A DNA stretch of 64,000 bases from G963662905 sp963676725 (GTDB lineage: Bacteria > Bacteroidota > Bacteroidia > Bacteroidales > WRLA01), in the NCBI GenBank assembly GCA_963676725.1, contig OY781463.1:3658001-3722000 (forward strand), given 5' to 3'. Shown here piece by piece: positions 17,371 to 26,022 of the stretch. The translations under genes were made by a program, and so were the position numbers. Every line of letters begins with the position of its first letter. The stretch's first letter is position 1. The notes below the pieces were generated by a model. It worked only from the letters and a program-made list of their open reading frames with translations, ran no database searches and was not told the origin of the DNA.

Positions 17371-17740
17371 GAGGTGTTCAATTGAGTGCTTAGGCCGCTG
17401 AATCAAATTTAGTATATTCCTCTAAATGTTGTTATAGATTTCTCCCTCGGTCATTTATAGTAGTTTAACGATTGTTCTAAATCAAAGAAGAATACAAAAC
17501 ACTGTAAATAATAAAAATGACCTCAGTCGAAAAGACAAAATAGTTAAATATTCTTAGTCAAAAGGGGCGCACGGACGCAATAATTTTAAAATAAATATGT
17601 CCGTGCGCCCCTTTTGACTGTTCCCATACGAACTTTGTCTTTTCGACCAAGGGATCGAAACGAAGTGAAGATCCTGCCGGGAGAAATCTAAATATCAATA
17701 TAACAGCTGATTAGAATAAGTATTTATTTGAACACCTCAA
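17371..17740 (-). repeat. Fold-back repeat element, copy B, with terminal inverted repeats and flanking direct repeat
   Basis: The element begins GAGGTGTTCAA (17371-17381) and ends TTGAACACCTC (17728-17738), forming terminal inverted repeats that extend imperfectly for about 22 bases. A perfect 10-base direct repeat, AAACTGAAAT, flanks it at 17361-17370 and 17741-17750, as expected for a target-site duplication. The centre is a perfect 21-bp stem (17556-17576 with 17599-17619) with a 22-base AT-rich loop. The sequence matches copy A at 1289-1660 in the opposite orientation. It separates the exporter permease from the kinase gene and could act as a terminator through its stem and T tracts. There is no coding region inside. 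Confidence 0.8.
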
Positions 17741-17796
17741 AAACTGAAATAATCAGGCAAATAGTAGCATCATAAATTACGCGCAATTCTCATATT

Positions 17797-19017
17797 CTAT
17801 TCATGTCGTAATGCAACAATTGGATCTAATGCTGAGGCTTTTCGCGCAGGGTACCAGCCAAAAAATACTCCTATAAATGTACAAAACATAAACGATAGTA
17901 CTATAGAATCTGTTGTAATTAAAACTGGCCAGCCCAGCACATTCTCAACAATACTTGAGGCTACAATACCTAGTCCCACACCAATTACACCACCCAAAAC
18001 GCTCAGCAGTGTTGCCTCCAAAAGGAATTGCCGTAAAATATCTTTGCCCTTGCCGCCAATAGCCATTCTCAAGCCTATTTCGCGTGTGCGTTCAGTAACC
18101 GACACATACATAATATTCATAATTCCAATGCCTCCCACCAATAAAGATATTGCTGCAATAGAACCCAACAACACCAGCATCATCTCCGAAATAGAACCAA
18201 AATTACTGATTAGTTCTTCTTGCGTCCTTATTTCAAAATCATCGTCTTCGCCCTCTTTTAATTTATGATATGCACGCAATAATTGAGTAATCTCTGCACT
18301 CGTTTCAGTAATTTGTTCTTCCGATCTGGCCGACATAACAATGGCGCGCAGGTAGGTTTGCCGAAAAAGCCGTTTCATTACTGTTGTATATGGAGCGAGG
18401 ACCATATCGTCCTGATCTTGCCCAAACGTATTATCGCCTTTCTCTTTTAATGTGCCTATAATTTTAAAAGGTATTTTATTGAAGCGTATTGTTTTCCCGA
18501 TAGGATCTACACCTTCATCAAATATATTGTCGATTACAGTTTGCCCCACCAAACAAACTTTGGCAGCAGTTTTTATTTCTTGTGGAGTATAAATACGCCC
18601 AGTTTCCACTTCGTATTTTTTAATAAATGGATAATCTTCGTTGCCGCTATAAATCGAAGTAGGCCAGTTATTTGAGCCAAACACAATCTGTCCGTTACCA
18701 TCCATCTCAGGCGAAATAGCATCAATTAATAAACTATTGTTTTTCAGATAATCAACATCACCAACCTCTAGTGTTTGCGACATTGAGCGCCCTTGATGCA
18801 CACCACCACGGTTTTGACTTGCCGGCATTACATTTATAAGGTTTGTCCCCATCGAAGAAATAGTTTCGCGAATACTGGCATTCGAGCCCTGCCCAATGGC
18901 CAACATGGCAATTACAGCCGCTACACCGATCACAATGCCGAGCATCGTTAAAAACGAACGCATTTTATTCCGTCTAATGGCGGCAATGGCTATCTTAAAT
19001 AAATTTATCAGTTTCAT
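17797..19017 (-). CDS. MacB-like ABC transporter permease
   Basis: The 406-residue protein has the type VII exporter layout: an N-terminal membrane helix (about 20-42, preceded by 'AIRRNKMRSFLTMLGIVIG'), a large periplasmic domain (about 45-280) and three C-terminal helices (about 285-400), with 'ERTREIGLRMAIG' in the FtsX domain. MacB proteins drive export from the periplasm through TolC by mechanotransmission. In E. coli MacB the ATPase is fused in front; here it is a separate gene upstream. It is last in the exporter operon, followed by repeat copy B. Confidence 0.93.
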   Translation of the reverse strand: MKLINLFKIAIAAIRRNKMRSFLTMLGIVIGVAAVIAMLAIGQGSNASIRETISSMGTNLINVMPASQNRGGVHQGRSMSQTLEVGDVDYLKNNSLLIDAISPEMDGNGQIVFGSNNWPTSIYSGNEDYPFIKKYEVETGRIYTPQEIKTAAKVCLVGQTVIDNIFDEGVDPIGKTIRFNKIPFKIIGTLKEKGDNTFGQDQDDMVLAPYTTVMKRLFRQTYLRAIVMSARSEEQITETSAEITQLLRAYHKLKEGEDDDFEIRTQEELISNFGSISEMMLVLLGSIAAISLLVGGIGIMNIMYVSVTERTREIGLRMAIGGKGKDILRQFLLEATLLSVLGGVIGVGLGIVASSIVENVLGWPVLITTDSIVLSFMFCTFIGVFFGWYPARKASALDPIVALRHE

Positions 19018-19177
19018 CTTTTTGTGTTTTTATTTTATTGATGGTGAAGGATATAAAAAATCCTTACTACAATATAAACGCTACGCTTTTGCCTATTTTC
19101 AGAATTGGCCTAGTGGGTATTTCTATCTCAAGAATATTTGTGCCCATTGCACCAATTTTTGCACTTTACGGAAAATA

Positions 19178-19936
19178 CTATTCTTCAAATTCATATTTTT
19201 CGTCTATTAATTGCTCCAGAAGATGAAGGGCACATTGTCTATCCTTTATCATATTATCCTTAATAATACGCCCATCACGAAAAACTACATTTCTTTTGGT
19301 CATTTCAGCAATATCAGGCTCGTGGGTCACAAAACAAATGGTCATTCCTTTAGCGTTTAACTCCTGAAAAAGGGCCATAATTTCAAAGGAAGTTCGTGTA
19401 TCGAGATTCCCTGTTGCTTCATCGGCAAAAACAACTACCGGATTGTTTACGATTGAGCGAGCTATAGCCACTCTTTGTTGCTGGCCACCTGACATTTGGT
19501 TCGACAAATGCTTCATTCTATCTTTCAAACCAACAGCAATTAGGGCTTGTTCCGCTTTTTCTTTTCGTTCTACACTACTAACCAGTGGATTATACAATAA
19601 TGGCAATTCCACATTCTCAAATGCTGATGTGCGTGGCAATAGGTTATAAGACTGAAATACAAATCCCAGTTTTTGATTCCGAATCTCTGCCAGCTGATTT
19701 CTATTGAATAATTTCACATTTTCTCCATCCAAAAAATAATCGCCTTCAGTAGGCAAATCGAGGCAGCCCAAGATATTCAGAAGAGTAGATTTGCCGGAAC
19801 CACTTGCACCCATAATAGCCACAAACTCTCCTTTTGAAATAGACAAATCAACTCTCTGGAGTGCTTTAATTGTCACGTCTCCAACATAATAATTCTTATG
19901 CAGATTTTTTAATGATATAATTTCCGTATCCTTCAT
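19178..19936 (-). CDS. MacB/LolD-type ABC transporter ATPase
   Basis: The 252-residue protein contains Walker A 'GASGSGKST' (about residue 42), the Q loop 'FVFQSYNLLPRTS', the signature 'MSGGQQQRVAIARS', Walker B 'VVVFADEATGNLD' and the H-loop 'CFVTHEPDIA'. These are typical of MacB/LolD ATPases. It has about 25 extra residues after the usual end ('RQCALHLLEQLIDEKYEFEE'). The gene lies between the adaptor gene (63 bases upstream) and the permease. The 160-base gap to the permease contains a short hairpin near 19043-19061 but no gene. Confidence 0.93.
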   Translation of the reverse strand: MKDTEIISLKNLHKNYYVGDVTIKALQRVDLSISKGEFVAIMGASGSGKSTLLNILGCLDLPTEGDYFLDGENVKLFNRNQLAEIRNQKLGFVFQSYNLLPRTSAFENVELPLLYNPLVSSVERKEKAEQALIAVGLKDRMKHLSNQMSGGQQQRVAIARSIVNNPVVVFADEATGNLDTRTSFEIMALFQELNAKGMTICFVTHEPDIAEMTKRNVVFRDGRIIKDNMIKDRQCALHLLEQLIDEKYEFEE

Positions 19937-19999
19937 TTTTCCCTTTCAATTATCCATTGCCAACTTCTAATTTCTTGCGATCTATTTCCAAGGCTAAAA

Positions 20000-21301
20000 T
20001 TATCTTGGTGGGCCTTGACCGCCTTTACGTTTTGGTCGATCCTGCACAAATGGGCTTTTTTGCTCATCGTCGCTCTTGCCCGCATTATCAACAACAGCAC
20101 CACCGGTAAATTCAAAAGAAGTAACAAGAATATTCCCTTCCTCTAATCCCGAGATGACTTCAATATTTGAACCATCATTTACACCCACCTCAATGACAAC
20201 AGGATGCATACGTTCCCCATTTTTCACCCAAACTATTTTATGCGTATTGTCTAATTCCTCATTGCTTCTTTGAGGTGGCTTTGGCCGGTTTTCATCATTC
20301 ATTGTCTCATTCGATTCAAGTCTTTGCTTTTCTTCTGATAAACCTCTCATATAATTATCGAGCAATTGTCGATTTGGAGAAAAGCGGATCGCCTTTGTTC
20401 CGATCAATAAAACATCATTAGCCTCCTCCACATAAGTAGTTATGCTCGCTGTCATCCCGGGTTTTAGCTTAAAATCAGGATTACTTACCGTAATAATCAC
20501 TGTATAAGTAATCACATTGGAAGCTTCGTTTGGCTGCAAACGTATTTCCGACACTTTTCCTTCAAAATTCAACTCAGGAAAAGCATCAACAGAGAACTCA
20601 ACACGCTGACCTTGTTTTACCATACCAATATCCGCTTCATCAATATTTGCTTCTACCTGCATTTCTTTTAAATCATTGGTTATCGTAAACAGCTCTGGTG
20701 TATTCATACTGGCAGCAACGGTTTGCCCCTCTTCTACCGCTCGATTGAGCACAATTCCATCAATGGGCGAATAAATAGTAGCATAGCTTAAATTACGAGC
20801 TGACCGATCCAAATTAGCCTTTGCAGATTTTACTGCCGCTTTGCTTTTTTTAAAATTATAGATTGCCAAATCATAATCACTTTGAGCAAGAAGGTCTTTA
20901 TCAAAAAGTACCTTCATTCGTTCATAATTAGCCTTTTGGTAATCATATTCTGCCTGAGCATTATCCAAATCTGCTTGTGCATTTTCGAGACTTGACTGTA
21001 GGGTTGATTTATCCAGTTCGGCAATAAGCTGGCCTTTTTTTACCACAGAATTAAAATCAACAAATAGCTTTTCAATTACGCCAGAAACCTGTGTACCAAC
21101 GACAACCGTATTGGTAGCCTCCAGTGTTCCAGTCGCTGTAATGGTATTATATACCGATCCCTTTTCCACAATTTCTGTTGTGAAAACATACTCATGACTG
21201 CTTTTTTCCCATGAAATATATATGATTACGCCTGCGCAGATTAAGATCAAGCCTATTGCTGATAGCAGCAGTTTTTTGGATTTTCGATTTGTCTTCTTCA
21301 T
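20000..21301 (-). CDS. MacA-like periplasmic adaptor (HlyD/RND membrane fusion protein)
   Basis: The 433-residue protein begins with a membrane anchor ('KLLLSAIGLILICAGVIIYI', about residues 10-29). It continues with the lipoyl half-motifs 'TGTLEATNTVVVGTQVSGVI' and 'YSPIDGIVLNRAVEEGQTV', a helical hairpin (about 90-165) and a beta-barrel/membrane-proximal domain. Adaptors of this family bridge MacB in the inner membrane and TolC in the outer membrane. A polar, Pro-rich tail ends the protein. It sits between the TolC gene and the ATPase gene in transcription order. Confidence 0.93.
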   Translation of the reverse strand: MKKTNRKSKKLLLSAIGLILICAGVIIYISWEKSSHEYVFTTEIVEKGSVYNTITATGTLEATNTVVVGTQVSGVIEKLFVDFNSVVKKGQLIAELDKSTLQSSLENAQADLDNAQAEYDYQKANYERMKVLFDKDLLAQSDYDLAIYNFKKSKAAVKSAKANLDRSARNLSYATIYSPIDGIVLNRAVEEGQTVAASMNTPELFTITNDLKEMQVEANIDEADIGMVKQGQRVEFSVDAFPELNFEGKVSEIRLQPNEASNVITYTVIITVSNPDFKLKPGMTASITTYVEEANDVLLIGTKAIRFSPNRQLLDNYMRGLSEEKQRLESNETMNDENRPKPPQRSNEELDNTHKIVWVKNGERMHPVVIEVGVNDGSNIEVISGLEEGNILVTSFEFTGGAVVDNAGKSDDEQKSPFVQDRPKRKGGQGPPR

Positions 21302-21375
21302 TTCTTTTCGTTTATCTTATCTAATTATTCTTGTCTATAAAGTCGGGTTTCTGGTTCAGAATGTTCGAGGTCGAG

Positions 21376-21449
21376 GCGTTATTCTTGGTGTTGAAAATAA
21401 AGAGTCCCGAAATTTCGGGATGACTTGGTTTCAACTCCAAGAATAACGC
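21376..21449. repeat. Nested inverted repeat between the tolC-like and macA-like genes
   Basis: Two 21-base arms (21376-21396 and 21429-21449) pair with a single mismatch, and between them lies a 16-base perfect palindrome TCCCGAAATTTCGGGA (21405-21420). Transcribed on either strand it would form a long stem with an inner hairpin. It lies in the 177-base gap of the exporter operon, so it could attenuate or stabilise mRNA. It may also be a small mobile repeat. Confidence 0.75.
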
Positions 21450-21478
21450 TGTGATCGGACATTATGGACAGAAACTAA

Positions 21479-22813
21479 TTAAAATGATATCGCATTGCCC
21501 AAATAATAATCAATAATCTTCGCTTGCAGTAATACACTATACTTCGCTTGTGTGAGTTTATTCTCGGCAGTAACCAAATTATTTTTAGAACTTAAAAAAT
21601 CGACCGAATTAATCATCCCCTGCAAAAACATTTCATTTGAAAGCTGATATGATTCATTTTCAGCTTCATACTGTTCTTGTAAAGCCAAATAGTTACTACT
21701 CGCTGTTTGCGCATCAATACAAGCTTGTTCGATATATTTTCTAAGGTCATTTTTTAGATCGATTAAAGTAAGTTCCTCATTTTGGGTCTGTATTTTTGCA
21801 ATTGCCACATTCGTCTTCACTTTTTTCCGTTGAAAAACTGGAACAGAGAGTGAAAGCCCGATATATGGATTTACTTTATTCGTAAACTGTTCCCCAAAAT
21901 TGGTATACTCCATGGTACTATTATATCCTGTTGAAACACTTCCATCCAAGGATATCTGAGGCAATGCGTCTGCATGAGAAATTTGTATATCCATTTGGGC
22001 GCTCTCCAAATCCAATTGAGCCGATTTTATTGATGGTTGTAAACTCAGGGCTACATTATATATCACACTGGCAACGGTTTCTATTGGTGTATTTATTAAG
22101 GAATCTACATTTGGTTCTTGTATTCTAAACGAATCATTAATCGGCATATTCATCAATTGCATTAAAGCAACTAAATTTATCCGGAGTCCATTTTTTGCAT
22201 CAATAAATGTTGCCTTATCTGCTGCATATTGCGATTTAATATTTAAGAAATCTGATGCAGAAATAACCCCCGCCGACTTTCGTGCTTTCGCTAGTTCTAA
22301 CTGTTTTTCAGTGGATTTAAGCTGAGCTTCATCGTTTTTCACATTCTCCATTGCAAGCAAAGCATTAACATATGATGAAAGCACATTTAAGCTGATTAAT
22401 TCTCTTTGGGTTTGAATATCAGATTCGGATGCAGCAAGATTTATTTTTCCCTGCGCAATGGTATTTTTTAGTTTTGCTCCATTATATAAAATCAAATTAG
22501 AGTTTAAGGACATTGCAAGATTGGCGTTATTACTACCGACCCAACTCCCCTCTGCTTCATCATACTGATAGTTTTTTAGTGAGCTTAAGGATTGCTTTCC
22601 GGTAAAATACAGATTGGGATTGCGTTCAGCTTTTGATTGGATCAGATAAGAATTTTGCATCTCCACGCTATTGTTGGCCCTGCTTATATCGGTGCTGTTT
22701 TCCCATGCGTAATTGATGCAGTTTTCTAAAGAAAATACCTGCTCCTGTGCCTTAATCAGTTCCGGAATAAGTCCCAAAACAATTATTTGAACAAAAATTA
22801 GGTGCTTTAACAT
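21479..22813 (-). CDS. TolC-family outer-membrane channel
   Basis: The 444-residue protein starts with a cleavable signal peptide ('LIFVQIIVLGLIPELIKAQ', about residues 4-22). It consists of two similar halves of long helices with small beta segments, as in outer-membrane efflux proteins, for example 'SLENCINYAWENSTDISRAN' at the start of the first repeat and 'YIGLSLSVPVFQRKKVKTNV' in the second half. It is first in the operon, before the adaptor, ATPase and permease genes, so together they make a complete tripartite exporter. The substrate is unknown. Confidence 0.92.
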   Translation of the reverse strand: MLKHLIFVQIIVLGLIPELIKAQEQVFSLENCINYAWENSTDISRANNSVEMQNSYLIQSKAERNPNLYFTGKQSLSSLKNYQYDEAEGSWVGSNNANLAMSLNSNLILYNGAKLKNTIAQGKINLAASESDIQTQRELISLNVLSSYVNALLAMENVKNDEAQLKSTEKQLELAKARKSAGVISASDFLNIKSQYAADKATFIDAKNGLRINLVALMQLMNMPINDSFRIQEPNVDSLINTPIETVASVIYNVALSLQPSIKSAQLDLESAQMDIQISHADALPQISLDGSVSTGYNSTMEYTNFGEQFTNKVNPYIGLSLSVPVFQRKKVKTNVAIAKIQTQNEELTLIDLKNDLRKYIEQACIDAQTASSNYLALQEQYEAENESYQLSNEMFLQGMINSVDFLSSKNNLVTAENKLTQAKYSVLLQAKIIDYYLGNAISF

Positions 22814-22837
22814 ATACGCTTCTTTTAAATTTCAAAA

Positions 22838-22868
22838 CAAAGGTTTAAGTTTTTATTGTACAGACCAA
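22838..22868 (-). promoter_or_regulatory. Putative promoter of the exporter operon
   Basis: On the minus strand TTG (22868-22866), 20 bases, then AACCTTTG (22845-22838), one mismatch from TAnnTTTG, about 25 bases before the tolC-like start. Confidence 0.4.
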
Positions 22869-23059
22869 TTAGTTTAGACTGTTGCGATGAATTGTTAGAA
22901 GTTTGATGCTTTTTTATCGATGAGTGTTTTTGGCAAATCCAAAGCCATTAAAAGGACATGAGCGCCTATAAAGAGGATTATAAAAAACCAGGCGATCTAA
23001 AAAAAACAGCCGGCATTAAAAACAGGAGCCTGAAAATTCATCAAGTTTAAGGAAGATTC

Positions 23060-23260
23060 AGGTGTTCAAATAAACACTTATTCTAATCGAAGCAGAAAAT
23101 GGTCACTACGATATGCTGAGCAAGGCCAAAGTAAGCGAAGTCGAGGTGCCCAGCAGGATCTCTGCAAGGTTTCGATCCCTTGATTGAAAAGACAGGATTT
23201 GTTCAAGAACAGAAATAAAAAAGAAGCCGAAAACAATTTCACAGAAATCTACTGAATTTA
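23060..23260 (+). repeat. Fold-back repeat element, copy C (internally deleted)
   Basis: The left end AGGTGTTCAAATAAACACTT (23060-23079) and the following TATTCTAATC match the left end of copy B read on its own strand. GCAGGATCT, GGTTTCGATCCCTTG, GAAAAGACAGGATTTGTTC and AGAAATCTACTGA keep the same order. The central GC-rich stem and the right terminal repeat are absent. It lies in the 540-base gap between the tolC-like gene and the ClC gene; the other half of that gap (22869-23059) holds no gene I can support. Confidence 0.6.
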
Positions 23261-23337
23261 TTGGGCTACAATAATAGGTTTTTTGCATTCTTGGCGAATT
23301 ATTCTGCATAAGCATTCGTATAATTGACAGGGCGTAT

Positions 23338-23345
23338 TATATTTG
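23338..23345 (+). promoter_or_regulatory. Putative -7 element of ClC gene 1
   Basis: TATATTTG, a full match to TAnnTTTG, ends nine bases before the ATG at 23354. It overlaps the upstream alternative start at 23324, which argues for the downstream start. Confidence 0.45.
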
Positions 23346-23353
23346 CAGCATCT

Positions 23354-25138
23354 ATGAGATTAAAAAGGCGAAACAAACTTCTGTACCAACTTTTACGCTG
23401 GCGCAAACGACATATTCCCGACCGCAATTATATGATGATCATCAGTGTTTTCATTGGTTTGGCCTCCGGTCTTGCCGCTGTGGTCATAAAAAACCTGGTT
23501 CATTTTATTAAGAATATGCTTACCGGGCATTTTCACATACAGTTAGATAACTTCCTTTATATTGCATATCCTGTTATCGGGATAATTCTTACAGTCCTGT
23601 TTATCCGCTTTATACTCCGGCAATATGTTGGCGATGGAGTTCCCAGTGTATTGTATGCTATTTCAAAAAACAACGCCATCCTCAAAGCCCACAATATGTT
23701 CAGCTCTATAATCAGCAGCTCGCTCACTGTTGGTTTTGGTGGTTCTGTTGGACTTGAAGGACCAACAGTAGCCACAGGTGCAGCTATTGGCTCAAATGCG
23801 GGAAGATTTTTGGGCTTAAACTATAGGCAATTAGCTCATTTACTAGCATTTGCAAGCGCTGGAGCGATGTCTGCAATTTTTAAATCGCCCATTGCTGCCA
23901 TTGTTTTTGCAGTAGAAGTCATTATGTTGGATTTAACCCTGGCCTCTCTGGTGCCCCTTTTGATAACTTCCGTTACTGCTGCACTTACTTCCTTTCTGTT
24001 TTTAGGGATGGATGTACTCTACCCTTTTGAGATTACGGAAAAATTCAGGATAGAAGACCTTCATTTTTATTTAATGCTTGGTGTGGTTTGCGGCTTAACA
24101 AGCCTATATTTCACACGGATTTTTATGTTTTTTCAAAATATTTTCGGCAAAATAGGCAAATGGTATACTCGTTTATTTTTTGGCGGGGCACTTTTGGGCT
24201 TACTTATTTTTCTATTCCCATCATTATATGGCGAAGGTTATGAAGCAACAAACGCCTGTCTTCATGGCGAGACTTACACAATTTTCGACAGTAGCCCATT
24301 TTATTTCCTAAAAGAGAATCTTACTGCCGTAATGGGGCTAATGTTCATCATTATACTCATGAAGGTGATCGCCACTTCACTGACTTTTGGCGCAGGGGGG
24401 ATTGGAGGTATCTTTGCCCCGACCCTATTCACCGGAGCACATACCGGCTTACTTTTTGCTCTTTTCGTGAACAGCACAGGCATTGCGGTCCTTTCACCAA
24501 CAAATTTTGCCTTGATTGCCATGGGAGGATTAATCGCCGGCGTGATCCATGCACCATTAACAGGGGTTTTTCTGATTGCTGAAATTACAGGCGGATACGA
24601 ACTTTTTATGCCCTTAATGATTGTTTCCATCATTTCATATATCACCATCCGGATATTCACACCGAACTCGGTTTACACCATACAGCTTGCGAAACGCGGC
24701 GAATTGCTCACACATCATAAAGACAAAAATGTCCTCACCATGATGCGTATTGACAAATTGCTTGAAACCAATTTTGCCAGCATACATGTGGATGCAAAAC
24801 TGAAGGATCTGGTGAAAATTATTTCAACATCATCAAGAAATATTTTTCCGGTAATTGATGAAGAAGAGAATTTTGCAGGCATTATCCTGCTTGATGCAGT
24901 AAGGCATATCATGTTTAAGCCGGAACTTTATGAAAGCGTAAATGTAAGCCAGCTTATGGTGGTGCCTGTGTATATTATCGACCCAAAAGATACGGTAGAA
25001 GAAATTGCACAAAAGTTTCAGGATAGCGGAAAATACAATCTCCCCGTTATTGAAGACGGGAAATATAAAGGCTTTATTTCCAGGGCAAACTTATTCAGCG
25101 AATACAGAAGGCTGCTGCGTGAATTCTCAGACGATTAA
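23354..25138 (+). CDS. ClC-family anion channel/transporter with CBS pair (paralogue 1)
   Basis: The 594-residue membrane protein has the ClC core (residues about 25-440) and two CBS domains in its cytoplasmic tail (about 460-590). Landmarks are 'GDGVPSV' (93-99, at the GSGIP filter position), 'GGSVGLEGP' with gating Glu135, 'FKSPIAAIVFAVEVIM' with Glu188-Val189 where CLC-ec1 has Glu202-Glu203, and 'SVYTIQLAKRG' with the conserved inner Tyr. The filter Ser and the proton Glu are therefore both replaced. A paralogue with the same architecture lies at 35382-37151. The stop overlaps the stop of the convergent amidotransferase gene. Confidence 0.92.
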   Translation: MRLKRRNKLLYQLLRWRKRHIPDRNYMMIISVFIGLASGLAAVVIKNLVHFIKNMLTGHFHIQLDNFLYIAYPVIGIILTVLFIRFILRQYVGDGVPSVLYAISKNNAILKAHNMFSSIISSSLTVGFGGSVGLEGPTVATGAAIGSNAGRFLGLNYRQLAHLLAFASAGAMSAIFKSPIAAIVFAVEVIMLDLTLASLVPLLITSVTAALTSFLFLGMDVLYPFEITEKFRIEDLHFYLMLGVVCGLTSLYFTRIFMFFQNIFGKIGKWYTRLFFGGALLGLLIFLFPSLYGEGYEATNACLHGETYTIFDSSPFYFLKENLTAVMGLMFIIILMKVIATSLTFGAGGIGGIFAPTLFTGAHTGLLFALFVNSTGIAVLSPTNFALIAMGGLIAGVIHAPLTGVFLIAEITGGYELFMPLMIVSIISYITIRIFTPNSVYTIQLAKRGELLTHHKDKNVLTMMRIDKLLETNFASIHVDAKLKDLVKIISTSSRNIFPVIDEEENFAGIILLDAVRHIMFKPELYESVNVSQLMVVPVYIIDPKDTVEEIAQKFQDSGKYNLPVIEDGKYKGFISRANLFSEYRRLLREFSDD

Positions 25139-25917
25139 TGCTTTTTTGATAAAGAAAAACCCCTTGCTTCTTCAAGAAAATCAGTCATCAATGGCCCTGA
25201 TAATGGATTTTCAGGATCAAGCTTTTCGGGATGCCATTGCACTCCAATTAGGAAGGGTTTGCCATCCGGCTTCAGCCTTTCAATAGCTTCGGGAAGGCCA
25301 TCATCCGTATGTGCACTTATTTTCAAACCATCGGCCAATCGGTCAACTGCCTGATGGTGGTTGCTGTTTGCTGTCCCCTGGGCACTGCCGGCCAAAGCAT
25401 AAAGCAGGCTTGTTGTATCGAGTGACACCCTATGAAAACATTTATCGTACTCTTTTTGGCGATGCACCACTGTTGTATCAAAATCCGAAGGAATATCCAC
25501 AATTAAGCTACCTCCCATTGCAACATTCAATATTTGCGCACCGCGGCAAACGCCAATAATGGGCATATCATTGGATAAAGCCCAGGAAATCATCGCCATT
25601 TCCAAAGAATCACGATAATGATTGATCCAGCCGCAGCGGGCAGTATCATCAATTTTACCGTAATATGCAGGAAAGACATCCTCGCCACCGGTCAATAAAA
25701 GGCCATCAAAATCAGGCATTTTCACGATTACACTATCCACTGGCAAGCCATAAAAAGAAGTAATCTCCGCACAACTGTCTTCCTGCAAAATCCATTGCTG
25801 GTACGAATCAGACAATTTTGAAACAGCAATCTTTGGTGGGGATTGATGGACTTGCTTTGCACACGACATCAAAAAAACAGAAAGAACAATAGCGGTAAGC
25901 ACAAAAATCTTTTGCAT
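25135..25917 (-). CDS. Class I glutamine amidotransferase-like (peptidase C26) lipoprotein
   Basis: The 260-residue protein starts with a type II signal peptide (MQKIFVLTAIVLSVFLMSC), which predicts a lipid-anchored extracytoplasmic protein. The body is a C26 gamma-glutamyl hydrolase fold: 'DGLLLTGGEDVFPAYYG', the nucleophile Cys in 'IIGVCRGAQILNVAMGG', 'ANSNHHQAVD' and the His-Glu dyad in 'IGVQWHPE'. Cytoplasmic relatives cleave gamma-glutamyl-GABA or similar amides. The start at 25917 is preferred over 25959 because it gives the signal peptide, and a TATATTTG element overlaps the longer start. It converges on ClC 1 with a 4-base overlap of the coding ends. Confidence 0.87.
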   Translation of the reverse strand: MQKIFVLTAIVLSVFLMSCAKQVHQSPPKIAVSKLSDSYQQWILQEDSCAEITSFYGLPVDSVIVKMPDFDGLLLTGGEDVFPAYYGKIDDTARCGWINHYRDSLEMAMISWALSNDMPIIGVCRGAQILNVAMGGSLIVDIPSDFDTTVVHRQKEYDKCFHRVSLDTTSLLYALAGSAQGTANSNHHQAVDRLADGLKISAHTDDGLPEAIERLKPDGKPFLIGVQWHPEKLDPENPLSGPLMTDFLEEARGFSLSKKH

Positions 25918-25956
25918 GAATAGACATCTTAGGTTATAACAATGGATTAACTTTGT

Positions 25957-25964
25957 CAAATATA
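25957..25964 (-). promoter_or_regulatory. Putative -7 element of the C26 lipoprotein gene
   Basis: The minus strand reads TATATTTG, an exact TAnnTTTG match about 40 bases before the start at 25917. No -33 TTG is seen at the expected distance. Confidence 0.4.
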
Positions 25965-26022
25965 CTAAAAGAGCTGGAAAAGATGCTTTAAAGCGAAAAA
26001 ACCGGTCGATAAAAAAGCCCTT

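Noticed and set aside
22869..23059. Possible remnant of a gene between the tolC-like and ClC genes
   Set aside because: No frame longer than a few dozen codons is open, and no motif was recognised on either strand.
25005..25559. Two plus-strand frames of 93 and 82 codons within ClC 1 and the C26 gene
   Set aside because: Both lie inside well-supported genes in other frames and show no motif of their own.
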